The translations under genes and the position numbers were made by a program. DNA of 64,000 nucleotides, from the NCBI GenBank assembly GCA_964638245.1, contig CAZWZG010000003.1, positions 7,600 to 71,599 on the forward strand, read 5' to 3'. This stretch comes from CAZWZG01 sp964638245 (lineage in GTDB: Bacteria; Pseudomonadota; Alphaproteobacteria; Rhodobacterales; Rhodobacteraceae). The notes under the pieces were generated by a model, which saw only the letters and a list, made by a program, of their open reading frames with translations, did not search any database and was not told the origin of the DNA. Positions within the stretch are counted from its first letter, which is position 1. Each line of letters opens with the position of its first letter. Positions 52,037 through 60,777 of the stretch are shown here, piece by piece.

Positions 52037-52981
52037 CTAATCGTCGTCCAATGTCACCGGAGACATAAACCCTTCGGGCTTCACGGCCAGTACAGAACAG
52101 CCGACCCGGTTCAAAACCGTCTCTGCCGCATTGCCGATGAACAAACCCTGAAGACCCGCGCGGCCCAGCGTGCCAAGGACAAGCGTATCAACGCGCTCGG
52201 TCTCGGCATGTTCGGTAATCACGTCCTCGGCGATGCCCTTCACGTGAACGACCCGCGTTAGGTCGTCGAATTCGGTGAAGTCCGCCATCAGCTTGGCCAA
52301 CCGCTCCGCACTTTCGCCTTCGGCTTGCTTCAACATCGCGTCGACTTCAGATGCCGGGGCCTTGACGAGACTGCTGCGCAAGGCGCTTTCCTCATAAAGG
52401 TACCAGGCATGAACGACGTCCAGCTTGGCGTCGTCATGGCGCGCCAAGGAGGTCGCCATCTGCATCACCTTGTGGGCCAGGCCATCGCGAATTTCGTCGC
52501 TTGGGTCCGGATCAACGGCGACCGCAATACGCCGCGCATTGGGTTCGGCGGCAGAGTTCAGGATCCAGACCGGCGTCGGGCACTTGCGCAAAAGATGCAG
52601 GTCAGGACCGGCCAGAACGCTACGCACCGGCGTGCGGTCCGCGGCTTTCATGACCAGATCGTTTCCGTTTTTCAGAACGTGCCGAATGATTTCGATGAAC
52701 CCAACGCCATCCAGAAGCCGCGTATTGACGTCCATGCCTTCTGCGCGCAGTGGCGCTGCCAAATCGGCAAGCTGTTCAGCGTGAAAAGCGTGAACTTTGT
52801 CTTCGACCTCTTTCGCGCGCGCACCAGCGATGCGCGCAAGGGCACCCGGCGTCGTGTCGATCACGTGCATCAGGGTCAGCGCGGCACCGTTGGTTTCGGC
52901 AAGCCATCGCGCACGCGCCATCAGAGCGTCATTTCCGCCCTCGGGGTTGATTACGACGACGATGTTCTTGAAGCGCTGCAT
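52037..52981 (-). CDS. Tandem universal stress protein (UspA family)
   Basis: A 314-residue protein with two Usp domains. The first (1-~145) starts RFKNIVVVINPEGGND; the second (~155-310) ends with LGTLGRAGLQGLFIGNAAET, close to the ATP-binding G-x2-G-x9-G pattern but with Asn-Ala after the last Gly. GAGGAG lies before the ATG at 52981. It is the promoter-proximal gene of the Mrp operon, so stress sensing and ion homeostasis may be expressed together. It is divergent from the OxyR-like gene, 100 bases apart. Confidence 0.88.
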   Translation of the reverse strand: MQRFKNIVVVINPEGGNDALMARARWLAETNGAALTLMHVIDTTPGALARIAGARAKEVEDKVHAFHAEQLADLAAPLRAEGMDVNTRLLDGVGFIEIIRHVLKNGNDLVMKAADRTPVRSVLAGPDLHLLRKCPTPVWILNSAAEPNARRIAVAVDPDPSDEIRDGLAHKVMQMATSLARHDDAKLDVVHAWYLYEESALRSSLVKAPASEVDAMLKQAEGESAERLAKLMADFTEFDDLTRVVHVKGIAEDVITEHAETERVDTLVLGTLGRAGLQGLFIGNAAETVLNRVGCSVLAVKPEGFMSPVTLDDD

Positions 52982-53081
52982 GCGGAACTCCTCACGTTGA
53001 GTGTCCATATGGTCGCAGGCCTTGATTGTTCAAATCGAAAATCATGCTATTCTTGATAGAAATTATCTATCAAAGCTTGCC

Positions 53082-54002
53082 ATGCCGACCTTGCAACAAC
53101 TCCGCTACCTCGTCGCCGTCGCCGAAACTGGCCATTTTCGCCGGGCTGCAGAGACCTGCAATGTCACCCAACCAACCTTGAGTGTGCAGATCAAAGAGCT
53201 CGAGACCAAACTGGGCGCGATCCTGATTGAACGGACGCGAGCCCGCGTTGTCGTCACGCCTTTGGGTGAGGTGATCGTGGGGCACGCCCGGCGCGCGCTT
53301 CAGGAGGTCGAGGATATCCGAAACCTGGCCCAGATGCATCGCGGCACGCTGCAAAGCACGATCAAGGTCGGCGTCGTTCAATCGCTGGGGTCCTACCTGT
53401 TGCCGCTCCTGATCCCGGAGCTACACAAGAGCCATCCAAAACTGAAGCTATATGTGCGCGAAGGCTTGCCAGTGCATCTTCTCGAAGCGCTCGGGACAGG
53501 CGCGCTCGACATCCTGCTGTTCCCGCTTCCCATCCGGGAGGCGGATTTCGAAACACGTTCGCTGTTTCGCGAGCCCTTGATGACCGTGATGCCGCATGAC
53601 CACGCGTTTGCAACGGAGGACGCGCTTGCGCCCGATATGCTCAAAGGTGAAACGATCCTCGCCCTCGAACGCGGGCATCGCATGTTCGAGCAGGTCCAGC
53701 GGATTTGCGAGCAATACGGGGCCGAGTTGAGCCACGACTATGAGGGGACGTCGCTGGACACGTTGCGACAGATGGTCGGGATGGGGATGGGGCTGAGCCT
53801 TTTGCCCGCGCTTTACGTCCGCTCGGAGGTTGCGCATCAGGACATCGTCGTCGCGCGGCCGTTTCGGGGCACCCCGCCCTCGCGTACCATCGGCATGGCA
53901 TGGCGCCAGCGCACAGCGCGTGCGAGCGAATACGAGGAACTTGCTGGCGAAATTCAGACGATCCTGAAGGCGCGCGCGCCCGAAGTGACGGTGCTGGGCT
54001 AG
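53082..54002 (+). CDS. OxyR-like LysR regulator missing the peroxidatic Cys
   Basis: A 306-residue LysR protein with the OxyR-type N-terminus MPTLQQLRYLVAVAETGHFR and HTH VTQPTLSVQIKELETKLG. In E. coli OxyR, Cys199 (in GHC) reacts with peroxide and pairs with Cys208. Here the aligned positions are Arg200 (ALERGHR) and Cys209 (QRICEQ), so the peroxide switch cannot form as known. It may respond to another signal. It is divergent from the universal stress protein/Mrp operon and convergent with thiQ, sharing CTAG across the stops. Confidence 0.88.
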   Translation: MPTLQQLRYLVAVAETGHFRRAAETCNVTQPTLSVQIKELETKLGAILIERTRARVVVTPLGEVIVGHARRALQEVEDIRNLAQMHRGTLQSTIKVGVVQSLGSYLLPLLIPELHKSHPKLKLYVREGLPVHLLEALGTGALDILLFPLPIREADFETRSLFREPLMTVMPHDHAFATEDALAPDMLKGETILALERGHRMFEQVQRICEQYGAELSHDYEGTSLDTLRQMVGMGMGLSLLPALYVRSEVAHQDIVVARPFRGTPPSRTIGMAWRQRTARASEYEELAGEIQTILKARAPEVTVLG

Positions 54003-54691
54003 CCCAAATAGTCGCGCAGAGCGGGCGGAGGGTCGTCCAAAAGCTTGGCGGTGTCGACGGGCGGTTCCGCGCGCCCTTCGGCGACAAGGATCGCTTGTCT
54101 CGCGATCCGGCGTGCGTCCTCGGGGTCATGAGAAATCATCAGGACAGTCACGCCCGTCTCGGCCTGCAACTCCGCCACGAGATCGAGCATTTCGATCTTG
54201 AGCGCAGGGCCGAGCGCCGAAAATGGCTCGTCCAGCAACAAGATGTCACGACGCTGCACGAGCGCGCGTGCCAGAGCGACGCGGCTTTGCTGGCCACCAG
54301 ACAGTTCTGAAGGCTTTCGCGCTCCTAAGTCCTTAAGCCCAACGCGCTCCAACGCTGCTTCTGCCGCCAACAGGTCCTCGCGACTGGCCCGCCCACGCGG
54401 CCGAAGGCCGAGGACGACATTCGCCAAGGCAGTCAGGTGTGGAAAAAGGTTGCCGTCCTGAAACAGCATCGCGACAGGGCGGTCACCCGGCGCAAGAGGC
54501 GCGATATCGGCCCCGTTCCAGATCACTTGCCCCGCTTCGAGATCCCGAAACCCGGCGATCGCTTCGATTAGCGTGGACTTGCCCGCCCCCGACGGCCCGA
54601 TCACGGCGACTGTCGCGCCGGCGGCGACGTCGAGGTCCGCTTTGAGCCGAAATGCGCCATTCCTAATTTCGACGCCCTCAAGCTTCAGCAT
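53999..54691 (-). CDS. thiQ: Thiamine ABC transporter ATP-binding protein
   Basis: A 230-residue ATPase. Walker A GPSGAGKSTLIEAIAG, signature LSGGQQSRVALARAL, Walker B ILLLDEPFSALGP and the H-loop ISHDPEDARR are all intact. FRDLEAGQVIWNGADIAPLA and MLFQDGNLFPHLT are typical of ThiQ. The ATG at 54691 (MLKLEGVEI) overlaps thiP by 14 bases. It energises ThiBP uptake of thiamine or TPP. Confidence 0.93.
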   Translation of the reverse strand: MLKLEGVEIRNGAFRLKADLDVAAGATVAVIGPSGAGKSTLIEAIAGFRDLEAGQVIWNGADIAPLAPGDRPVAMLFQDGNLFPHLTALANVVLGLRPRGRASREDLLAAEAALERVGLKDLGARKPSELSGGQQSRVALARALVQRRDILLLDEPFSALGPALKIEMLDLVAELQAETGVTVLMISHDPEDARRIARQAILVAEGRAEPPVDTAKLLDDPPPALRDYLG

Positions 54692-56222
54692 GCCCGCGCC
54701 CTCCGCGATCAAAAGCCCAGAAGGCCCCAAATGACAGGATCAGAAGGATCAAGGTTGCTCCTGCGGCGGCTTGCATCTGATAAGCCCCCATGAGCCGGAA
54801 AATTTGCAAGGGCAGCGTGGCGATGTCCGAGCTTGCGAACAATGCAATTACGCCGAGGTCGCCCATCGACAGCGCCGCAGCGAGCCCGGCGGCAAATCCG
54901 ATCTGTGCGCGCATCGACGGGATCAGGATACGGAAGAAGAAGCCTGTTCTTGATAGGCCCAGCGCGACCGCCAAACGCCCATGCCGGGTGACGGCATTGC
55001 GTGCTGCAGGCACCAGAATGCGCAACGCAAAAGGCAGCGCCATCAGCGCATTGACCAGCGCCGTCACCGGAAGCGCCCAAGCGATCGGATCAGCAAAGGG
55101 GCGCACGGCGATGAAAAGCCCGGTGCCGATCACCAATGGCGACGCTGCCAGACCAAGGAGACCCGCGATTTCGACGCCTTTTGCGCGCGCTGCCGCCACC
55201 GAGGCCGACATGGGCACGGCCAAGATCAGAAGTAGTATCGTACTGGCCAAAGCCACGCCAAGTGACACGCCCGCCGCACGGAACACCTCTGGCGGGATGT
55301 TCATCACACCGGCCAGCCCCGAAACGACAACCGCCCCCATCGGTAGGATCAGGAACAGGGCGGCAAGGGTGACAACAATTGTATCGAGCAGTGCCGAACC
55401 GCCATCCCAACGCCGCACCACCCGGTCCAGCCCCGCGCCAAACTCGCCTTCCCGGGCCAAAGACAGCGCGGCATAGGCTGCCACTGCCGTCAGGCCAAGC
55501 TGGATCAAACCAAGCCAAGCCGCGCGGCCCAGGTCGAAGTCGAAGGTGAACGCCTGATAGATCGCCAGTTCGATCGTCGTGGCGCGCGGGCCGCCCCCTA
55601 GCGTGAGCGCCACGGCGAAGCTGGTCAGGCAAACCGCGAAGATCACCGAAAAGACGCCCGGCAGTATGCGCCGCAGCATCGGCAGTTCGATCAGCCGGAA
55701 CATGCCCCTCGCATCAAGCCCAAGGGTCGCCGCCAAGCGAAACCGCTCAGCGGGAACTTCTTGCCATGCCTGCAGGATCAATCGGGTCGCGAGCGGCAGA
55801 TTGAAAAACACATGGGCCAGCACGACCCCGTGCAACCCGTAAATCCGGATCGGCTCGAACCCGAAAAGGCCAAGCACCCACGAAATCAGCCCAGCGCGAC
55901 CAAAGATTTCCAGCAGTCCAAAAATGGCGACGATTACCGGCAGGATGAAGGGCGCACCAAGGAGCGCAATAAGAGCCCGTCGACCAGCGAACCTGCGCCG
56001 CGCCAATGCGCGTGCAACCGGGATCGCCAGAAGGCACGACAGACCTGCCGATAACACCGCTTGGATCACGGTGAACCGCAGCGCGGCCCAATCGGCGCGG
56101 CTCAAACCGCCGCCTTCGGCGTTCAGCGCGACCGAGGCCAGCGTGCCAAGGATAAGCGCCGCGACAAAAATCGCAGCGCCGATCCCGACCCATGGGTTTA
56201 CTGGCTGAGCGCGTCCAGCCAT
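54678..56222 (-). CDS. thiP: Thiamine ABC transporter permease
   Basis: A 514-residue fused permease with two copies of the binding-protein-dependent transport domain (about 40-240 and 290-510) and ~12 helices. GLHGVVLAHVFFNLPLATRL and LGGGPRATTIELAIYQAFTF are ThiP-specific. It overlaps thiB by 25 bases at its start and thiQ at its end, so the three are one transcript. Confidence 0.94.
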   Translation of the reverse strand: MAGRAQPVNPWVGIGAAIFVAALILGTLASVALNAEGGGLSRADWAALRFTVIQAVLSAGLSCLLAIPVARALARRRFAGRRALIALLGAPFILPVIVAIFGLLEIFGRAGLISWVLGLFGFEPIRIYGLHGVVLAHVFFNLPLATRLILQAWQEVPAERFRLAATLGLDARGMFRLIELPMLRRILPGVFSVIFAVCLTSFAVALTLGGGPRATTIELAIYQAFTFDFDLGRAAWLGLIQLGLTAVAAYAALSLAREGEFGAGLDRVVRRWDGGSALLDTIVVTLAALFLILPMGAVVVSGLAGVMNIPPEVFRAAGVSLGVALASTILLLILAVPMSASVAAARAKGVEIAGLLGLAASPLVIGTGLFIAVRPFADPIAWALPVTALVNALMALPFALRILVPAARNAVTRHGRLAVALGLSRTGFFFRILIPSMRAQIGFAAGLAAALSMGDLGVIALFASSDIATLPLQIFRLMGAYQMQAAAGATLILLILSFGAFWAFDRGGRGHAEA

Positions 56223-57333
56223 TCAGACACCGCCTCATCGCGCACCACCGCGGCCTCCTCCGCAGACAGCAGGATCGCGTTGTCTGGCACAGTCAGCGTC
56301 TCGAACCCCTCGGGCAGACCGCCTTCAGGGGTCACAGCTGGGTACATCCAGTTTGTTGTCGGAATGATCGACTGGAACGAGTCCGTCACCATGAAAGCCA
56401 AAAACTGATCAGCCAAATCCTGTTGATCCGACCCGGCGAGTTTGGCCGCAACTTCGACCTGCATGTAGTGACCTTCGTCGAAGGCCGCTGTTGCCTTGGT
56501 CGCGTCTTCCTCTGCGATCAGATGGTAGGCAGGCGATGTCGTGTAGCTGAGCACCATGTCCGCTTCGCCTTCAAGGAAAAGACCGTAGGCCTCCGACCAC
56601 CCTTTAGTGACAGTGACGATGTTGTCGGACAACGCTTCCCATATCGCAGGCGCTTCATCGCCATAGGCGGCCTTGACCCAAAGAAGCAGGCCCAGCCCCG
56701 GCGTCGATGACCTTGGGTCCTGAATTAGGATGGTGGCGTCAGACGCACCAAGCGCACGGAAATCGGTCGGTGCGTCCATATCGGCGTTGTGTACAAACGC
56801 GAAATAGCCCCAGTCGAACGGCACAAACGTGTCGTCTGTCCAAGCCACCGGCAAGTCGTAGTCAGCACTTACACTGTGAGGCGCAAAAAGGCCGGTTTCC
56901 TTGGCAGCCGTCACCAGATTGGTATCTAGGCCAAGCACGACATCCGCCTCGGTGCGCGCGCCTTCAAGCCGAAGACGCGACAACAACGCGGCCCCATCTT
57001 CGATCCCGACAAAGTTCAGATCGCAATTACAAACGGCCTCAAATGCCTCTTCCACCTGCGGGCCGGGGCCCCAGTCGGAGACAAAGCTGTCATAGGTGTA
57101 AACAGTCAATTCCGGGAGATCTGCCGCGACAANNNNNNNNNNNNNNNNNNNNNNNNNNNNNNNNNNNNNNNNNNNNNNNNNNNNNNNNNNNNNNNNNNNN
57201 NNNNNNNNNNNNNNNNNNNNNNNNNNNNNNNNGAGACAAAGCTGTCATAGGTGTAAACAGTCAATTCCGGGAGATCTGCCGCGACAACGCTCGTGGCACT
57301 CAGAAATCCCGCAGCAACGGTGAGATATTTCAT
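56198..57333 (-). CDS. thiB: Thiamine-binding periplasmic protein; contains a false assembly gap
   Basis: The 1136-base interval contains 100 N plus a 55-base duplication; 1136-155 = 981 bases, an exact frame of 326 residues, normal for ThiB. Signal peptide MKYLTVAAGFLSATSVVAAD is followed by LTVYTYDSFVSDWGPGPQVE, DVVLGLDTNLV, VPFDWGYFAFVHN and VLSYTTSPAYHL, all typical of ThiB. GGAGGATGAT precedes the ATG. It binds thiamine and its phosphates for ThiPQ and is controlled by the TPP riboswitch upstream. Confidence 0.93.
57133..57232. other. 100-N scaffold join with identical 55-base flanks
   Basis: Bases 57078-57132 and 57233-57287 are identical (55 bases, starting GAGACAAAGCTGTCATAGGT). As at 33053, the N run stands for contigs that overlap by 55. 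Collapsing it makes thiB one continuous frame. Confidence 0.95.
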
Positions 57334-57377
57334 ATCATCCTCCAATGCGACGAGAGGGGTGAGGATGATCGAAAAAT

Positions 57378-57470
57378 CGCCCTTCCCTCCGCCGGTTCTA
57401 GCCGGTTCAGGTTCGACGGGTTCGCCAAAAGGCATCTCAGCATGGGACCAGCCGCATGCACCCCGAGGTA
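57378..57470 (-). promoter_or_regulatory. TPP riboswitch (THI element) for thiBPQ
   Basis: Read on the minus strand: CTCGGGGTGC, then GCTGAGA (around 57435-57440), then ACCC, GAACCTGA (57407-57414) and CGGAGGGAAG (about 57382-57392). These are the conserved blocks of the thiamine pyrophosphate aptamer in the right order and spacing. It ends about 45 bases before the thiB start, so control is likely at translation initiation or through a short expression hairpin. Confidence 0.93.
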
Positions 57471-57623
57471 CGACCAGGGCTAGGAGGATTTGCGGCGGGG
57501 TACAAGGGCCTTCGTGTCGCGGGGCGTGAAAGGATTGAAACACAACAGGTGGTTGGCGGACATCACGCTGAAGCGTTGGGCAGCGATAAAGCGGGCATTC
57601 AAACACCGCATATGGAGACTGAA

Positions 57624-57770
57624 ATGACCTCGACCACCAACGTTATCGGCCCCTACTCTGTCTGGCCACGCAAACCCCAGCGCCGCTGGAAGAAACCCGC
57701 GCTTGTTGCCTCGGCTGTTCTGTCCGCTGCCGTTTTCGCGCATTGCATCTTGCCGATGATGATTGCCTGA
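57624..57770 (+). CDS. Possible small single-pass membrane protein
   Basis: A 48-residue frame from ATG 57624 with GGAG six bases upstream. A basic segment (WPRKPQRRWKKP) precedes one hydrophobic helix (ALVASAVLSAAVFAHCILPM), giving positive-inside topology. No family recognised and no conservation data available, so it is tentative. It is divergent from the thiamine operon. Confidence 0.4.
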   Translation: MTSTTNVIGPYSVWPRKPQRRWKKPALVASAVLSAAVFAHCILPMMIA

Positions 57771-57826
57771 CCACACCCTTGGGTGACCTCCGCCTGCAGT
57801 TTGCGCTAAAGAAGCACTCAATCAGT

Positions 57827-58099
57827 ATGCACCAACTAGCGATGCAAGAGGTCGGCTTGGAGATCCTCAAACTCAAACGCCTGAAAATCTATTCTGCAGC
57901 CGATCTCACAAATTGGCTGCGAAAGAACGCGGACCATCCCGATCGGGTCATGGTCGTGACCAACGCGCGCGCGCAAAGCCCCGACCACGTGAGCCGCGAT
58001 GCGATTGTAAAGGCTCTGGCGGATCACGGCTGGACCGCTGGGCCGCGCTACACACTCAACAAGCACCTCCTTGGGCATGTCATCGCCAAGTGTGGCTAG
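57827..58099 (+). CDS. Hypothetical small protein
   Basis: About 90 residues. KLKRLKIYSAADLTNWLRKN and RDAIVKALADHGWTAGPRYT look like a compact helical protein. The start is unclear: ATG 57827 or 57842, or an upstream TTG at 57743; none has a good ribosome-binding site. No family recognised. It is 40 bases upstream of the ankyrin-like gene on the same strand. Confidence 0.45.
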   Translation: MHQLAMQEVGLEILKLKRLKIYSAADLTNWLRKNADHPDRVMVVTNARAQSPDHVSRDAIVKALADHGWTAGPRYTLNKHLLGHVIAKCG

Positions 58100-58139
58100 C
58101 GCGCCTTGTAGCAGCAGCGCCCGGGCCTAGGTTTCGGGC

Positions 58140-58811
58140 ATGGCCAAAGTGCATATCTCGCCCGAGATTCAAGACGTGATCGACCTGCATCCGTATCTGG
58201 ACGATGCGGCATTTCGATCCCTGCCGATTGCCGAGCAGTTTGAGACGCAAGCCAGAACACTCGCGAATGCCCATGCCAAAGGCGACAGGCGCGTCCTGAT
58301 GCAAATCGCGTCGTGGTGGCCCGAAGCCGCAGGGGCGGAAGCGGACACCTTAATGGAAAAGCCGTTCACGATGTCGGACGCGCAACTCACCATTGCGCGT
58401 GAGCATGGATTTGATGACGCGACAAAGGTTGCAAAACTAGGCGATCGCCGCCTTCAGCCGGAATTCGGCGCTGCGCTGGACGCGTTGCTTCGGGGAGAGG
58501 CGGGCGTTCTGGCCGAAATGCTTGCCGCGAACCCCGGACTGGCGTTCGCGCGATCGAGCTTTGGTCATGGCGCGACGCTGTTGCACTATCTGGGCGCGAA
58601 CGGCGTTGAAACACATCGGCAGGTTACACCAATGAACGCGGTCGATCTTGCTCAGCTCTTGATCGAGATGGGAGCAGATAAGGCGGCTTGTGTGGATATG
58701 TATGGCGGTGGCCAGACCGCCTATGACCTTGCTCTCACCAGCAAGCATCCGCAAATGGCAGGGATTGCGGACGACTTGTGCCGTATCCTTGATCCGGCGT
58801 GTTCGTCTTAG
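58140..58811 (+). CDS. Ankyrin-repeat-like protein
   Basis: A 223-residue cytoplasmic protein. The C-terminal half has ankyrin-type periodicity: MLAANPGLAFARSSFGHGAT, LLHYLGANG, VDLAQLLIEMGADKAACVDM and GQTAYDLALTSKHPQMAGI. The N-terminal ~90 residues carry a helical region with WWPEAAGAEAD. Such proteins usually bind other proteins; the partner is unknown. No operon partner apart from the small gene before it. Confidence 0.65.
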   Translation: MAKVHISPEIQDVIDLHPYLDDAAFRSLPIAEQFETQARTLANAHAKGDRRVLMQIASWWPEAAGAEADTLMEKPFTMSDAQLTIAREHGFDDATKVAKLGDRRLQPEFGAALDALLRGEAGVLAEMLAANPGLAFARSSFGHGATLLHYLGANGVETHRQVTPMNAVDLAQLLIEMGADKAACVDMYGGGQTAYDLALTSKHPQMAGIADDLCRILDPACSS

Positions 58812-59340
58812 GGGTCGAAGTAACTGCTGCTTCTCCGCACGGCGCACTAGCCATGGGTTTCTCGGATTTTTGTATATTGCCCCAGCAGTTTCGTGCGTCA
58901 GCCAATGGAACAAACAAACGGATAATGTGGCAGGCCATGCTTTGCTTTTTTTGGGTTCCATTCCAGCGTCGAGCGCGACCGCAGTGAGCGGTGTCGACGA
59001 TGTCTTTTGCAAAAAAAGTCGTCATACCTCTTTGACACCAAGGATAAGGTTCCACTTTGGCAAGAACGTTCAGGGCTTAGGACGAAACCCAAACGCGGTT
59101 CCCCACCCAGACTCAAAGGTCCCGGAGGACGGTTCGAAATACTAGGACTAGTTCGCGCCGGGCACACTCGAACTTTAGTCCAAGACAACTGTCCTCACGC
59201 CGTCAACGCAGATTTTGGACTTGAATGCTACGCATACCGTTTTTCGCAAGACGACGCTTTGGCCCACTTGTCGCAGAAGAGGATGGTCACTTGTGACAGC
59301 TGGCGTGCAGAGCCCCAACTCTCCCCGTTGTCCTAGTATA
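58812..59340. other. 529-base region without a recognisable gene
   Basis: No frame here has a ribosome-binding site and protein-like composition. It is richer in A/T runs than its neighbours (TTTTTTT, AAAAAAA), as expected for decayed or foreign sequence, but no insertion-sequence ends or tRNA were found. Confidence 0.4.
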
Positions 59341-59967
59341 CTATGTTTCTCGAGCCCAGGGGCGTTTGACTTGCGGATCGGATGTGGATTCCTGCGCGTA
59401 GGATACGATCAGCCGATCGATGGCTTTGCGCATCACACGACCATGGTCAGGTGTGTGTTTTAGGCTGGCAACAAAACTCCAATGGGCGTGCATCATCGAA
59501 ACAAACAGATAAGACAGTTCCGCGCATGCATGATCGCTCAGCTTTGGATGTGCGATTGCAAGCTCATGGACAATGACCTGTCCCAACATTTTGTACTGGT
59601 CGCACAATCGCGCTCTCAAATTGGGGGATCCAACAGCGAAAGCAAGGAGAGAGTCGTATGCCTCAAGGTGTTGGGGCATGGGGTATTTTTCTGCGAGCCC
59701 GAAGAAGAAATCCAGAAAAAACCCAAGCCGTTCGACCTGTCCGACCTCGACGACGCCCGTCACCAGGACGCTCTGATACGAGCCGCCCAAGTGATCGCAA
59801 AGATCGAGAATCAATGCGTCCTGATCGGTGTAGTAATAGCGGATGAGTTGCCGCGAGAGCCCCGACTCCTTGGCGATATTCTCGAAGGAAAAGCTCTGCA
59901 AACCATCGCGCGAAATCAAGGTCGCCGTTGCATCAAGTATCTGTATCTTCTTCTTTCGCCGGCTCAC
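59341..59967 (-). CDS. TetR-family transcriptional regulator
   Basis: A 208-residue regulator. The N-terminal HTH is KIQILDATATLISRDGLQSF and FENIAKESGLSRQLIRYYYT; the rest is the helical ligand-binding domain (HLEAYDSLLAFAVGSPNLRA). It is divergent from the GST gene (starts 102 bases apart), so it may control the GST and the flavoenzyme downstream. Ligand unknown. Confidence 0.88.
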   Translation of the reverse strand: MSRRKKKIQILDATATLISRDGLQSFSFENIAKESGLSRQLIRYYYTDQDALILDLCDHLGGSYQSVLVTGVVEVGQVERLGFFLDFFFGLAEKYPMPQHLEAYDSLLAFAVGSPNLRARLCDQYKMLGQVIVHELAIAHPKLSDHACAELSYLFVSMMHAHWSFVASLKHTPDHGRVMRKAIDRLIVSYAQESTSDPQVKRPWARET

Positions 59968-60068
59968 GCCTCACCCCTCGCAGTCGCCAAGGAAATCCTA
60001 ACGGCCTGCCCCCCTCGAGAGAAGTGTCTTGTCTTGGCCTATTGAACCGATCACTCCATATCTGGACC

Positions 60069-60710
60069 ATGCAAGACAACCCAATTCTCTGGAGCTTTCG
60101 TCGATGCCCTTACGCCATGCGGGCGCGACTTGCGCTGCGCCGGGCAGGGGTTGCAGTCGAACTACGCGAGATCCTTCTGCGCGATAAACCGGAAGAATTC
60201 CTGAGAACCTCTCCCTCGGCTAGCGTGCCCTGCCTGCGTCTCGCGGACCGGGTGATCGACGAAAGCCTCGACATAATGGTCTGGGCGCTTGAGCAAAGTG
60301 ACCCAGATAGCCTCTTGGAGATGCCGCGCGAAGGTTGGAGCCTAATCGAAACAAATGACGGCCCTTTCAAGACCGCGCTCGACCACACAAAATATGCCAC
60401 GCGGTATCCCGACCACAATCCGGCAGATGAGCGTGCAAGAGCAGCGCGGTTTTTGTTGGATCTTGAGGAACGTTTGACAGGTACATGGCTCTTCGGGTCG
60501 CGCCCGACGGTCGCGGACCTTGCAATTCTTCCGTTTGTACGCCAATTCGCATATTCGGACCGCGCTTGGTTTGACGCCCAAAACTGGTCAAGGCTTGTTG
60601 CCTGGCTTGACGGGTTTACTGCAAGCGACGAATTCGCAGCCATTATGCAGAAATTTCCGGTTTGGACTTTGGACGCGCCACCTTCGGTCTTTGGCGAAAG
60701 GCAAAATTGA
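60069..60710 (+). CDS. Glutathione S-transferase family protein
   Basis: A 213-residue protein. The N-terminal thioredoxin-like domain has LWSFRRCPYAMRARLALRRA with Cys in the CPYA position and ASVPCLRLADRVIDESLDIM, the cis-Pro and Glu-Ser glutathione-binding motifs. The C-terminal helical domain has TWLFGSRPTVADLAILPFVR, with the conserved capping Asp. The CPYA pattern is closest to omega-like or GrxB-like GSTs that act as thiol transferases. Encoded 67 bases before the flavoenzyme. Confidence 0.85.
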   Translation: MQDNPILWSFRRCPYAMRARLALRRAGVAVELREILLRDKPEEFLRTSPSASVPCLRLADRVIDESLDIMVWALEQSDPDSLLEMPREGWSLIETNDGPFKTALDHTKYATRYPDHNPADERARAARFLLDLEERLTGTWLFGSRPTVADLAILPFVRQFAYSDRAWFDAQNWSRLVAWLDGFTASDEFAAIMQKFPVWTLDAPPSVFGERQN

Positions 60711-60777
60711 AACGCCTTGCTCGAAGCGGTTTCGGAGTTTTTAGTTGAATGCGCCATATATCTCTGCGAGGCATCTC

